In this document: in pieces, positions 29,501 through 37,981 of the stretch | Layout: every line of letters begins with the position of its first letter | Numbering within the stretch: position 1 is the first letter of the stretch | Assembly: GCA_943372995.1 (NCBI GenBank) | Contig: CALSAQ010000003.1 | Coordinates: 248,001-312,000 of the forward strand | Reading direction: 5' to 3' | Source of the DNA: CAJBVG01 sp943372995 | GTDB taxonomy: Bacteria > Bacteroidota > Bacteroidia > Sphingobacteriales > Sphingobacteriaceae | DNA: 64,000 nt | Position numbers and translations under genes: made by a program | Notes under the pieces: generated by a model | Seen by the model: the letters and a program-made list of their open reading frames with translations, nothing else | Told to the model about the DNA's origin: nothing | The model's database searches: none

Positions 29501-31486
29501 GAAGGGATCACCATAACCATCACCAGCAGCCGTATTCTTCCACACTTTATCTAAATACAAATTTGTGGATAAATCTTGACAACCACCTATTAATAAATTT
29601 GGATTTCTTTCCGAACCAGCTATGCCATAATACTGAGTTACCGTTAGCATATTACTTTTATCAACCCAATCGTCACCCGAATTAGCTGAAACACTAACTC
29701 CACCATCATTGGCTAAATAAATTAAATCTTCACCACCATTATCAAATATAATAATCTGCCTAATGTCCGCATGAGACTCTTCAGGTATAAATGTATTAAT
29801 AGTCGTCCATTGATTTGTAGTTTTATTCATCTCTACTAATCCTAAATATTGTCTGTTTGTATCCGTAGGCGAAACAGATAGATGAAACTTAGAATCAATG
29901 TGGTGCTTTATAACACTCTTAAGGAATGTAAATGTGTTCCCATTATTATTAGATTTGTCCACCAAAATTAAGCGACTACCAGTAGATGTAAATCCTGAAA
30001 TCGCAACAAATAATTTATCGGGGTATTGTGGAGTGGTGGAAATGGAGAATTTATCAGCAGTTTGATTTATTGCTTTTATATAATCTATCTCCAACCAATC
30101 TGTACCATTGTAGTTTGTATCAGCAGTCACCTCAATTCTAAGTTTGCTATACCATTCCTGTTGTGGATAAAGAAATTCGAAATCGATGAGAGTGTCTAAA
30201 GCAACAGTAGTCATCCCAGAAGAATACACAATTTCATTTACATTCATATTACTGTTCATTAAACGCAATCGAATAGAAGTGTATGCTGGAAGTTTTACCG
30301 ACATTTTGAAGTGGTAGATATTATTAGGAATATAATATGTAGAATCAGGATTATTTTCTGTAAGGTATTTATATTGATTAGGAATAGGTTTTATTCTCGC
30401 AACTGTTTTTGAACCACTAGTCGCTGCATACCATAACCCATCCGCTGTCCAATTTGATATGCTGGGATTGCCACCAATAAAGGAAACAAAATTGCTGTTT
30501 GCATTTTTAATAAAATAGTCAAGACTGATACTTGTGTTTTCTGTAATTTCAACCCAATTCTCTCCATTATCTGTTGATTTATATAGTACAGTTCCAGAGG
30601 CATACATTACATCCGAATCACCAGGTTTAAATAGGATGTTGCTAAATTTTACATTTCTATCATTCCCACCATAAGTCACATTTAGCTTTTGTGTAAACGA
30701 AGTTCCTCCATTTGTACTCTTAAAAATTTTGCCCTTATACGAAATGAATACTTTTGAAGAATTACTTGGATCAATAGCTACTTTTTGTATTACTTCAAAT
30801 GAATTACTAGCGTCAGAATAGATTTTAGTCCAAGAAACACCACCATTTGTTGTTTTAAATAGCCCTAATCCATAGTATTTCTCATAGATATTAGTGCCAG
30901 TTGCAACATACACTGTGTTTGAATCGTTTGGGTCAATAGCAATTGATTGAATTCCTACAGAAATATCTGTAAATGGGACAAATACCCAACTAGTGCCTCC
31001 ATTTGTAGACTTATAAAGCCCTCCTGAATTACTACCTGCATACATTATATTTTTTTGTGAAGGAAATACATCTAGAGCGTTTATCCATCCAACTCCAGGG
31101 CTTCCGCCCACACCATACTTGGGTGGTCTACTCGTTGGGCCAAGAATTGTCCAATCGGAAGAAGCATGACTTGAAACATTACTTGAATTGATATAATTCA
31201 GAAGTGCATCTGGATACTCGGAATAGGTTCCATCTGCATTTATTTTATTTCTCCAAAAATAATAGAATCGCATGTAGTCTTTATACCCACTCTGAGGTGT
31301 ATCAACGTATGTGGGGTTTTCTGTAAAAAACTGCTCTGCATCGGCTAAAGATTCATAAAATGTTCTTTCGCTATTTGTAGTAGTGTTTTTCCATTTGTCC
31401 TTCCATTTTTGAGCAAATCCAAGATTAGTAAATAGGAGTAGCACAAAAGTAATGTACATACTTCTTTTAATGACATGCTTTTTCAT
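26534..31486 (-). CDS. Large secreted T9SS protein: Asp-box propeller plus beta-helix
   Basis: The 1650-residue protein has a signal peptide (MKKHVIKRSMYITFVLLLFTN, cut near FAQ). It has a sortilin/BNR-type propeller with Asp-box repeats (STNGGTSW, TTNGGVSW, STDNGENW) over roughly residues 115-970, and a middle NosD-like right-handed beta-helix (about 985-1400; many N(x)F(x)NN and ISGNDFTG type turns). An acidic linker and a T9SS sorting domain end the protein (LALIPNPSNGDFVIQL ... VIASGVYTIRLVN). This architecture fits sialidase-like or glycan-binding propellers, but the catalytic residues of sialidases are not evident. It leads a two-gene unit with the 498-residue T9SS protein. The upstream region carries a 20-bp palindrome. 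Confidence 0.88.
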   Translation of the reverse strand: MKKHVIKRSMYITFVLLLFTNLGFAQKWKDKWKNTTTNSERTFYESLADAEQFFTENPTYVDTPQSGYKDYMRFYYFWRNKINADGTYSEYPDALLNYINSSNVSSHASSDWTILGPTSRPPKYGVGGSPGVGWINALDVFPSQKNIMYAGSNSGGLYKSTNGGTSWVFVPFTDISVGIQSIAIDPNDSNTVYVATGTNIYEKYYGLGLFKTTNGGVSWTKIYSDASNSFEVIQKVAIDPSNSSKVFISYKGKIFKSTNGGTSFTQKLNVTYGGNDRNVKFSNILFKPGDSDVMYASGTVLYKSTDNGENWVEITENTSISLDYFIKNANSNFVSFIGGNPSISNWTADGLWYAATSGSKTVARIKPIPNQYKYLTENNPDSTYYIPNNIYHFKMSVKLPAYTSIRLRLMNSNMNVNEIVYSSGMTTVALDTLIDFEFLYPQQEWYSKLRIEVTADTNYNGTDWLEIDYIKAINQTADKFSISTTPQYPDKLFVAISGFTSTGSRLILVDKSNNNGNTFTFLKSVIKHHIDSKFHLSVSPTDTNRQYLGLVEMNKTTNQWTTINTFIPEESHADIRQIIIFDNGGEDLIYLANDGGVSVSANSGDDWVDKSNMLTVTQYYGIAGSERNPNLLIGGCQDLSTNLYLDKVWKNTAAGDGYGDPFIDPFDDSLMFSRFNEFLLRSTNKFLTSSQVNDGLMATDFTAIITNYATESYTIYAQNTDSVIKSTDKGIQGSWTGISSKVVIGNSGISSMAVSESNPNYIYFSEEFPGSGAKIWRTTIGGGTSSGNWVDITGTLPTEYAGITDIVVDPANPNRVWITMGGMSEGNKVFFRDFSQLSSTWVNFSDGIDNSKYNLPVNCIKYWKGSNDGLFIGTDVGVFYRDNSMSEWVEYNNGLHPTIIQDLEINNLDHKIRAATFARGLWESPLPECTYNSEAYLVEGPDTITTYTKMNRNVIVEDDGIFVIKSRLIMSNDTKITVKKGGKIVIDGGHITNTCGGMWKGIIIEGSKIDAQSVNTHGWCEVKNEGTIENARIAIRSYHGGIVKINNGNFYNNRFGVDFGLYGLAENSLHRNMSYIANSDFICTKPMIDSVTYIDNGIREGSKSFISIAQQDGIRIISNNFISSYRPRADLNGTGVVTWISRTEISGNDFTGLTYGIESGGYQNALQYNRVIGNDFNNVSLGITETAQAGSQFRDNTIVLPAYESNAWLMENYGIQLDASRGFNVSNNLIRVPSNYSNANTYGVLVKNSGNNVACNIEHNFFRKLEFANQLEGDNGIIGIQCNQYNQSVQDWSINPITVGTIHNFGDDEQQNVQAANFFPDNIGENSVKNIRLNENMNFTYNSVAEPDSAIPLDVTENVTVSPVFGTEYNEECTEPFDPCGGNPTPCVDYAQDLVSNNSEAPEDILFKYKINLAQQYLDSGLMEELRQMLEAETSSEWDELKLPIYIEYGDELAVDARDIINNLPSGDYKNFMQAMLDIKDEDIPIDSIGDTGIGSSITSIASGSSEISVAARKILELFYDYQYVREAERWEESSMIRHNNGAIKTTLVSEATKQDKNEEDNSEFEVNLKPDLALIPNPSNGDFVIQLQSSASGRVSIIDMHGKVIKESALVKNGEMRIEKGVIASGVYTIRLVNTGDSYQINKRMIILE

Positions 31487-31622
31487 ATCGATTAGTTTAG
31501 GTTAGTAATTAGTTGAGTTATACTTTTAAAATAAATTTATACTCGATAATAATATATAGAAAAGACTTATGATTGTTTATAATTAAACCCTAGTAAAAGT
31601 ATCATTGTCCAATCGCTCTATC

Positions 31623-31642
31623 AATACGCAATATTGCGTATT
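31623..31642. promoter_or_regulatory. Perfect 20-bp palindrome upstream of the Asp-box T9SS operon
   Basis: AATACGCAATATTGCGTATT is a perfect palindrome, 137 bp upstream of the ATG at 31486. Its GC-containing half-site stands out in AT-rich intergenic DNA. It could bind a dimeric regulator; which one is unknown. Confidence 0.5.
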
Positions 31643-31715
31643 TTAAAAACTTATTATTCTGGTAACATTAAATCCAGTTATATCAAGTGCAGAATATAAT
31701 TATGACTATACAGTT

Positions 31716-31890
31716 ATTATGCCAATTATATTAGAGTTATAAAATATACATTAGGGATTACTAAATACCATAATTATCTATTAAAAATAATTGATTAGCA
31801 CCCTATATAAAGTTATATTTTATGTGTGGAATTTTTAGAATTTAGTACGACTGCATATCATTATAAAAAAATTTGAAGAAAAGTTATATC
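31716..31890 (+). repeat. 175-bp direct repeat, copy 1
   Basis: It matches 36191-36365 over its whole 175 bp, with scattered substitutions; shared blocks include GATTACTAAATACCATAATT, GATTAGCACCCTATATAAAG and AAATTTGAAGAAAAGTTATA. Both copies are in the same orientation, 4.5 kb apart. No coding frame is apparent. The 3' end is followed by the integrase-arm-like motif at 31893-31942. Confidence 0.85.
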
Positions 31891-31892
31891 GA

Positions 31893-31942
31893 TGTGTTAT
31901 GATGTGCCATGGTGTAACCTTTTTTTACTAAGGCTTTACTAA
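31893..31942 (+). repeat. Arm-like motif shared with 41065-41116 (island left boundary)
   Basis: The stretch contains ATGATGTGCCATGGTGTAAC followed by TTTACTAAGGCTTTACTAA. The same text occurs at 41065-41116, and related TTTACTAA pairs occur at 38956-38976, 40721 and 44172. Paired TTTACTAA words near integration cores look like arm-type binding sites of a tyrosine integrase; this is inference. Confidence 0.5.
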
Positions 31943-31978
31943 GACTTTATTCAAAGCATAAATAATATAACAAGGTGT

Positions 31979-32300
31979 CTATTTATTGCCAATGTAAGTA
32001 TACTTTTCATCTACTACATATTCTTGTTCCGTCTCATTAAATATTGGTTTGGCAATCCTACTTGACATCTTTCTAATTTTATAAATAATATTCGCTTTCG
32101 AAACCCTTATTATTCTTGAGACTCTACAGATACTAACTCCTTCAGTTGTTAAACGAACAATCATTTCTTCATCTCTACTGGTGAATCTTTTATATACATA
32201 ACCACTTTGTTGATACTGATTACAGGATTTATAAAATAATCATTGAGAATTTTATAAATCCCTTTCGGATACAATCAGAATTACAATAAGTGCATTTCAT
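31979..32300 (-). mobile_element. IS1-family transposase remnant (frameshifted InsA region)
   Basis: From ATG 32300 the frame reads KCTYCNSDCIRKGF, a zinc-finger like that of IS1 InsA. It then shifts frame and continues CNQYQQSGYVYKRFTSRDEE and MIVRLTTEGVSICRVSRIIR, an IS1 helix-turn-helix, ending at EYVVDEKYTYIGNK, the start of the DDE domain with the first Asp. A TAA at 31979 cuts the rest. The element is non-functional, lacks most of the catalytic domain, and shows that IS1 entered this island. Confidence 0.75.
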
Positions 32301-32326
32301 AGCTGGTGCAAATCTGAACACTACCA

Positions 32327-32360
32327 TTGAGGTGGTCAATTTAACTGGTATTTTGCAAAT
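32327..32360 (+). repeat. IS21-type terminal repeat remnant (left)
   Basis: TTGAGGTGGTCAATTTAACTGG and following bases resemble the multiple GGTCAATTT-type terminal repeats of IS21-family elements. A near-complementary copy lies at 35165-35196 in inverted orientation. No istA or istB gene lies between them. Confidence 0.5.
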
Positions 32361-32388
32361 TATTCTAGGTTGTAAATATTTAAAATAA

Positions 32389-33462
32389 TTATGAATTTTT
32401 GTTCATATCATTAACAATGTTTTCTATCAATTTTGTAGCATCTCGATGTTTTAGTATTGAAGCAGATTGTCCCGCCCAATAGGCTTTAAAGTCAAGGTTT
32501 GAGTTTTCGCTTGCAGGATATGCTTTTAACAAACCCATAAATTTAGCTTGTAAAGGATAAGGTGCAAATAAGTCCTCGTGATTTTTTAATTCTTCGGTGA
32601 GTCTGTTTTTGATTCCTCTCGATAGTCGTCCTGTAAATACTTTTGTGAGTGTTGTGTATTGTGCTTCTGGGGAAAATAGTTTTTCTTTATGGTCTTGTGA
32701 GGCATTTGATTGCGAGGTAGCCAAAAAAGCTGTACCCATTTGCACTGCATCTGCACCCAATGCAAATGCTGCTTTTACTCCTCTTGCATCTGCAATTCCA
32801 CCTGCGGCAATAATTGGAATTTTTATATTGTCTGCAATTTGTGGAATTAGTGAAAATGTTCCTGTCAAAGATTCTTCCGCCGGCCTTAAGAATGAAACTC
32901 TATGTCCACCTGCTTCAAAACCAGTTGCAACAATAGCATCAACTCCTGCATTCTCCAAAGCAATTGCTTCATCTACAGTTGTTGCTGTTCCAACTGTTTT
33001 TATTCCAAGTCTTCTGCAATTTTCTAAAATGTCTGAAGAAGGAATACCATAAACAAAACTAAATATTGCCGGTTTTGATTCATAAATTGCTTCAATTTGT
33101 TCTTCAAAATTAGCCCCAAGATTAGTTGGTCTTTCTGGAGTAGGCAAGTTTAATTCATTGAAGTATGGATTAAATAATTCTGTGAGTTTTTTATAATCTT
33201 CATCGCCAAATGTTGTCAAACTCGAATCTCTGTCGTTAACCCATAAATTTATATTGAAAGGTTTGTTTGTGAATTTTCTAATTTCATTACAGATTTCAAT
33301 TATTTCCTTTGAAGAAAATGGTTGACCTCCAAACGAACCTAATCCACCTGCGTTTGAAACGGTGCTTGTAAGTATTACAGATGATAGTCCTCCACCAAAT
33401 GGACCTTGAACTATTGGATAATCTATTCCCAAGAGTTTAGTAAATTTTGTTTTCTTCCACAT
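32389..33462 (-). CDS. Nitronate monooxygenase-like FMN enzyme (NMO/2-nitropropane dioxygenase family)
   Basis: The 357-residue protein has the family's TIM-barrel features: LLGIDYPIVQGPFGG at the N-terminus, GLGSFGG, and the FMN-phosphate region IPIIAAGGIADARGV with GADAVQMGTAFLAT. Catalysis is oxidation of nitronates, protecting against propionate-3-nitronate or nitroalkanes, although some homologues act on enoyl substrates. The soluble enzyme would be cytoplasmic. It follows a YceI gene (115-bp gap) and a Crp/Fnr gene on the same strand, and all three are enclosed by IS21-like ends, so the set may have been moved as a unit. Confidence 0.88.
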   Translation of the reverse strand: MWKKTKFTKLLGIDYPIVQGPFGGGLSSVILTSTVSNAGGLGSFGGQPFSSKEIIEICNEIRKFTNKPFNINLWVNDRDSSLTTFGDEDYKKLTELFNPYFNELNLPTPERPTNLGANFEEQIEAIYESKPAIFSFVYGIPSSDILENCRRLGIKTVGTATTVDEAIALENAGVDAIVATGFEAGGHRVSFLRPAEESLTGTFSLIPQIADNIKIPIIAAGGIADARGVKAAFALGADAVQMGTAFLATSQSNASQDHKEKLFSPEAQYTTLTKVFTGRLSRGIKNRLTEELKNHEDLFAPYPLQAKFMGLLKAYPASENSNLDFKAYWAGQSASILKHRDATKLIENIVNDMNKNS

Positions 33463-33577
33463 TATCTTTTTTATTATTAAATGTTGATTGATTTACAAGA
33501 GATGAAAACGAAGTGCATGAAACTCGTGATAAAACATTTACTTTTTTCTACACTTCGCCTTTTCATATAGTTAGGGT

Positions 33578-34102
33578 TTATGCTTGTCCTACAAGTTTGA
33601 ATTGTAACACAAAATCATCATAAATTAGTTTATCGCCTAAGTTGTCAATAAATTTCCCCGAGCCATAACGAATATTGTACAATGTTCTATCAATTACAAT
33701 TTCGCCGAGTGAATGAAGAAAATCTGTGAATACTTCTACCGCCGCTATAAAACTAACAGGGTGTGTAATGTCTTTAATCAGGAGGTTTCCATCAATTTTA
33801 AATTTATTGGTTTCGATTTTGTTTGAACCAGTAATTGTTAATATTGCAGTTTTAAATTTATCTACCGAAAAGAAATCTTCGTTTTGGAGATGCCCTAGAA
33901 ACTCATCGTGTGTTTTTTTATCAGCAATATCTGTAATGATGATAGATGTCATATCTATTACGATTTCTCCACCTAAAATTGCGTTTTCTGAGATTTCAAT
34001 ATAGCCATTAGCGATATTGATGCTTCCTGTATGTAAGCCTAGAACTTTTTTTCCAGTCCAGTTTACAGTACTACTTGCTTGTTGAATTTGAAATTTTGCC
34101 AT
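33578..34102 (-). CDS. YceI-family lipid-binding-like protein
   Basis: The 174-residue protein matches YceI: it opens FQIQQASSTVNWTGKKVLGLHTGSI and has NGYIEISENAILGGEIVIDM, a KTHDEFLGHLQNEDFF motif, and FKIDGNLLIKDITHPV. YceI folds as a lipocalin-like barrel that binds polyisoprenoids. No signal peptide is present, so this copy is likely cytoplasmic, unlike many periplasmic homologues. It lies between a Crp/Fnr regulator (91 bp upstream) and the nitronate monooxygenase, a pairing often seen in Bacteroidota. Confidence 0.9.
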   Translation of the reverse strand: MAKFQIQQASSTVNWTGKKVLGLHTGSINIANGYIEISENAILGGEIVIDMTSIIITDIADKKTHDEFLGHLQNEDFFSVDKFKTAILTITGSNKIETNKFKIDGNLLIKDITHPVSFIAAVEVFTDFLHSLGEIVIDRTLYNIRYGSGKFIDNLGDKLIYDDFVLQFKLVGQA

Positions 34103-34193
34103 TTTTTTATATTAATAATTTATAGCAAATGTCTGTTAAGTGCGAAGAAATGAAAAGGACATACCTCACAAATTTCATGTGAGGTATGTCACA

Positions 34194-34766
34194 CTATTTT
34201 GAAGAAGAGTTAAGTCTGCTAAGTGTTTCCCTTGTAACACCTAAATAAGAAGCAATAAGATGTTTAGGAATTTTTTGAAAAAGCTGTGGATATAATTGTA
34301 GTAATTGGTCGTATTTTTCTTTGGCGTTATTACTCAATAAAGAAAGTATTCGTTGTTGCAAGGCAACATTACGTTTATTAGTTTTTTTTCTAAAGAAGTG
34401 TTCTATTTTGTGCATTTCCGCACAAAGTTTTTCTCTGTTCTCAAATGATAAGCAAAGTAATTCGCTATCTTCGATACAATCAATATTAATTGTTGCTTTT
34501 GATTGATTGTAGTACGCCTCATAGTCGGTAATCCACCAGTCTTGCATTCCAAAGGCCAAAATATGTTCTTTACCATTTTTATCTGTAAAGTATGATTTTA
34601 AGCAACCACCCAAAATGAAAAAATCATTGGGTACATTTTCGCCTTCTTGAATTATAAATTGATGTTTTTTAAATTTCTTTATGGTGAAATGTGAAAAAAC
34701 ATAGTCGAACTCATCGTCTGAAATTGGTATTATTTTTTTTATATGTTGTTTCAAAAATTCGCTCAT
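34194..34766 (-). CDS. Crp/Fnr-family transcriptional regulator
   Basis: The 190-residue protein has a cyclic-nucleotide-binding-like sensor domain (about 10-120; QFIIQEGENVPNDFFILGG) and a C-terminal winged helix whose recognition helix is YLGVTRETLSRLNSS. The length and pattern fit the Bacteroidota Crp/Fnr group that often lacks cAMP- or Fe-S-binding residues; no cysteine cluster for an FNR-type cluster is seen. It precedes the YceI and nitronate monooxygenase genes on the same strand and probably regulates them. Confidence 0.88.
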   Translation of the reverse strand: MSEFLKQHIKKIIPISDDEFDYVFSHFTIKKFKKHQFIIQEGENVPNDFFILGGCLKSYFTDKNGKEHILAFGMQDWWITDYEAYYNQSKATINIDCIEDSELLCLSFENREKLCAEMHKIEHFFRKKTNKRNVALQQRILSLLSNNAKEKYDQLLQLYPQLFQKIPKHLIASYLGVTRETLSRLNSSSK

Positions 34767-34823
34767 TTACTTTGGAATTGTTAGTCTTTTGTCATTCGTC
34801 TAAGGTATTCGTTATGCTTGCAA

Positions 34824-34925
34824 TTAATGAGTAAAGAGTTCTATGTTGGTGTATTTTGCCAAGTCTGTAAATATTGCTCCCTCAACACCTCTTTTCTGAA
34901 ATTCTGGATGAACTCCAATGGCACC
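34824..34925 (-). pseudogene. GNAT acetyltransferase fragment
   Basis: The minus strand encodes GAIGVHPEFQKRGVEGAIFTD and then LAKYTNIELFTH before a TAA at 34824. The phrase matches the acetyl-CoA-binding motif A of GNAT acetyltransferases. A TGA lies directly before it, so only 33 codons survive. The rest of the 34767-35465 gap is AT-rich, with no other feature seen except the IS21-like end. Confidence 0.5.
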
Positions 34926-35164
34926 TCATTTACACTAGTTACTTTAATTAAATAGTTTTAAAACAATAAATTTTAATTTGCCAAATATATTTAAATTTCC
35001 ATTAAGTATTTAAAAATTGGACTGATGTCTGGTATTTCCAAACAAAAGGCTAAGGCTTATCATAGTGATAAACAAAGTAAATCAGATTCTCTTCTATAAT
35101 TGGTTTCATTTTTTAAAAATAGATATGACCATTCCCATTGATATTTCTTTAAAATTGTCATGTG

Positions 35165-35216
35165 TTTGCAAATACCAGTTAAATTGCCCCCCTCAATCCA
35201 TTCCAAATTGACCCTA
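35165..35216 (-). repeat. IS21-type terminal repeat remnant (right, inverted)
   Basis: Read on the minus strand, the stretch gives GGGTCAATTTGGAATGGATT followed by GAGGGGGGCAATTTAACTGG, two GG(T/G)CAATTT repeats as at the ends of IS21-family elements. Its inner part is the inverted counterpart of 32327-32360. The transposase genes are absent. Confidence 0.5.
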
Positions 35217-35465
35217 TTTCACTTACGAATTTTTTATTTTCTGCTGTAATCTTTATATATATTATTTCCAATGATTACTAGTTAATGTAAATCATTTTTT
35301 GACTCATTTTCATAGTGAACAAAAGCGTTTCCGATTTTATTTATATTATTCCTGAGATTAATTACAATAGATTAGAGTGGCTATTTTTCTGAAGTTTTCA
35401 ATTTTTATCGTATGGACTGGTTTCTAATTCTGCAGCATAAAACTTGATTTAGTTGTGTTTACGAT

Positions 35466-36104
35466 TTAATATTCAATGGTATATTCAGTTGTATCAAAAG
35501 CTGGGCAGTAAACTGTTGATGTAAAAGTTTTTTTAATACCATTCTTTTCCCTAAACCATATTATGTTATTAGTTCGGTTTCCATAAATAATATCAATTAC
35601 AGAAGTATCTACCGTTGCACCGAAAAATACATATACGCCTCCATTAAAATATGTATTTGTCACATTAATATAATCAGCTTCATTTTCAGGTGATTTATTT
35701 ATTATGTGTAATCGTAAATGTGCAATTGGAGAAAGTGAAATGTCGATATTATTTTTTTCCCCTTTATCGATTGAAATATCATTAAGGTTTTCAAAACAAG
35801 AGTTGTTCCAAGCGGATACTGAATATCCATAATCTTTATCAGCATTAAAAGTAAAGCTGTATGAGCCATCTGCATTGGAATAGAACGTATCAATTATTCC
35901 AGCTCCACATCCAAAACAAGATGGATCTAGTCTGTGTAAAAAGATTTTAGAAACTCCAATAGGGTGATTACTTGTATTATTTTCAAACAGCACTCTGCCA
36001 CTAACTTTTGTAGGCCCTGAATCATCCTTTTTGCAGGAAACCAACAAAAACATTGAAGAAATTATTAAGAAAATTACTAAATGTATTTTATTTGTAGAGT
36101 TCAT
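35466..36104 (-). CDS. Lipoprotein with carboxypeptidase-regulatory-like domain
   Basis: The 212-residue protein has a lipoprotein signal (SSMFLLVSCKK, lipid C24). The mature part opens as a CarboxypepD_reg-like beta domain (KVSGRVLFENNTSNHPIGV ... NADGSYSFTF) and continues with a second beta-rich region. There are cysteines in SCFGCGAGI and a C-terminal VYCPAFDTTEYTI. No enzymatic motif is seen. It stands alone, with the 175-bp repeat 87 bp upstream. Confidence 0.7.
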   Translation of the reverse strand: MNSTNKIHLVIFLIISSMFLLVSCKKDDSGPTKVSGRVLFENNTSNHPIGVSKIFLHRLDPSCFGCGAGIIDTFYSNADGSYSFTFNADKDYGYSVSAWNNSCFENLNDISIDKGEKNNIDISLSPIAHLRLHIINKSPENEADYINVTNTYFNGGVYVFFGATVDTSVIDIIYGNRTNNIIWFREKNGIKKTFTSTVYCPAFDTTEYTIEY

Positions 36105-36190
36105 AGAAATATTTATAAACTTACTATTTTTTTGGTTTACATTGAAGATGTATTGCTTTTATTATGAAAACTCATGTTTTATACGGCCTT

Positions 36191-36365
36191 ATTCATACCA
36201 ATATATTAAAGCTGTAAAAATATACATTAAAGATTACTAAATACCATAATTATCTGTTGAAACAATTGATTAGCACCCTATATAAAGTTATGTATTATGT
36301 ATGAGATTTTTAGAAAATAGTACGACTGTATATTATTATAAAAAAATTTGAAGAAAAGTTATATC
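36191..36365 (+). repeat. 175-bp direct repeat, copy 2
   Basis: This is the same-orientation partner of 31716-31890. It is followed by a DprA-like gene fragment instead of the TGTGCCATGG arm-like motif that follows copy 1. The difference at the right end suggests that rearrangement occurred at this junction. Confidence 0.85.
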
Positions 36366-36422
36366 AAGGCGGAATAATAATTAGCTAATATATTATTACG
36401 TTTCACATCCTGTCAATTATCT

Positions 36423-36644
36423 CATAGAGCGAGATTGTATTCAAGCTGTATGAGTGAATGATTAATAGTCGTGGAAACTGGAACCAGTGGAGGCACTTTA
36501 CATACTGTAAAATTTTGTGAGGAAAGTAATATGGGAAATAAAATACTTGTGATATCTAATAGAGCGATGGCATTAAGGGAAGATAAGGACTTAAAAATAT
36601 TAAATAGATTGGTGAATGACTTAAGTCCATATAAAATAAAATAA
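36423..36644 (+). pseudogene. DprA/Smf-like DNA-processing protein fragment
   Basis: The plus strand reads HRARLYSSCMSE, a TGA, then LIVVETGTSGGTLHTVKF and NKILVISNRAMALREDKDLK up to a TAA at 36642. The block VVETGTSGGTLHT resembles the Rossmann-fold ligand loop of DprA/Smf and related SLOG proteins. The N-terminal two thirds are missing, and one stop interrupts the rest. It is a remnant. The minus-strand frame over it (36422-36655) is its shadow. Confidence 0.45.
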
Positions 36645-36700
36645 CCTGAAATCAATCATAAATTCTATTTAAGAATAAAAATATTAATAAATTTCAAACT

Positions 36701-37942
36701 TTAAGAAAATTTTAATTCTTCGATATATTCATACAACTGTTTAGTTGTCTTAAATTTTGAAAAAGAATCAGAAACCAACAAAGTAGCTATTAATTTTTTT
36801 GCAAAAAACATCACACCTAAAACCTCATTACGTTTAATTTCATGTTTACCTCCATGAACTATTCCTGATCTTAAGCCATATAATTTCTTAAACTTGCTAA
36901 AAGTATTCATTCGATCATCTCGATTATCTGAAATAATAAATGATAGTGCCTCAGAAATTTTGTAACTGATACTCGGAGTAATTATTTCATTGGTCTCTTT
37001 GTAGTTCAAAATGGTTTCTATTGCAAAAACTAATTGTATAAAAGTCTGATTTAAATCATAATCATTTATAGCCTTACCATACCATTTTATAGCATTTCTA
37101 ATTCTATTCTGCATTTCGTTTGGTTCAGCTTTTGCGAAAATTTCCCAAACTTTATTGTAACCAAATTCTTCACTATTAAAATCTATGTCGTCTAAATTTA
37201 AATCATGTACAATATGACCATTACCTGAAGCACCTAATGTGCCATTTTCTAATAATGCAATCCTTAAAACAGGATTAAACCTCCAATTGTTAAACACCCC
37301 AATTGAATACCTATGATTAATGTCAGAAATAAAAAAATTAAATATAAGCTCAAGCAATTCTACTTTATTATCAGCTAATTCAATTGCTTTCTCAAAATCC
37401 CTTGCATTTACAGATATACTAACTAAAATTACATTTGAAAAATCTCTATCTTCAATTATTCTTTTAATTACATTATCTTTATTTGATTCTAAATTAAAGT
37501 AATCATGAGTAGAAGTTGGCTTATAAAAACTAAATTCACCAAAATCAACTGAATTCTTTGATCCTAAATTAATCCCACTTATCTCATAAAATATTTTATA
37601 TTTATTAGATGACAGAATTAAAATATCATCAATTATTTTTTTAAATACTTTATTATCAAATTTTTTTTTGTCTCTTACTAAAATTAATAATGTATTCTCA
37701 AAATATTTTTTGACTGTTTTATAAGAAACCACATTGTTTATCTCTGAACATTCTAAATAAAATAATTCAATAGCGTCATGAAATTTTTTCAATGCTGATT
37801 GATTTTGTATAACTATTCTATAACCTTCTAATGAAATTAAATATGGTGGTCCTAGGTTTTCATTAAATATAAATCCATCTTCACTTAATTGGTTAAGTCC
37901 ATTATTGAAATTTGCAGTATGTTTTTTATAATCCATTTTCAA
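36701..37942 (-). CDS. HEPN-domain protein (ApeA-like C-terminus), candidate defence effector
   Basis: The 413-residue protein has a beta-rich N-terminal half (about 1-230) and an alpha-helical C-terminal half resembling the ApeA-like HEPN domain. NQTFIQLVFAIETILNYKE and the RX4H motif R358-SGIV-H363 in LYGLRSGIVHGGKHE are the catalytic signature of HEPN RNases. Proteins of this plan cut RNA, often in abortive phage defence. It lies in the tRNA-Glu island next to two unrecognised membrane proteins on the same strand (39-bp gap to the next). The role in defence is inference; a HEPN domain with no activity is also possible. Confidence 0.65.
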   Translation of the reverse strand: MKMDYKKHTANFNNGLNQLSEDGFIFNENLGPPYLISLEGYRIVIQNQSALKKFHDAIELFYLECSEINNVVSYKTVKKYFENTLLILVRDKKKFDNKVFKKIIDDILILSSNKYKIFYEISGINLGSKNSVDFGEFSFYKPTSTHDYFNLESNKDNVIKRIIEDRDFSNVILVSISVNARDFEKAIELADNKVELLELIFNFFISDINHRYSIGVFNNWRFNPVLRIALLENGTLGASGNGHIVHDLNLDDIDFNSEEFGYNKVWEIFAKAEPNEMQNRIRNAIKWYGKAINDYDLNQTFIQLVFAIETILNYKETNEIITPSISYKISEALSFIISDNRDDRMNTFSKFKKLYGLRSGIVHGGKHEIKRNEVLGVMFFAKKLIATLLVSDSFSKFKTTKQLYEYIEELKFS

Positions 37943-37981
37943 TTTTATGCTGTTACATATTAATAATCCTTACTTATTATA

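Noticed and set aside
36422..36655. 77-residue minus-strand frame
   Set aside because: It is the shadow of the plus-strand DprA-like fragment.
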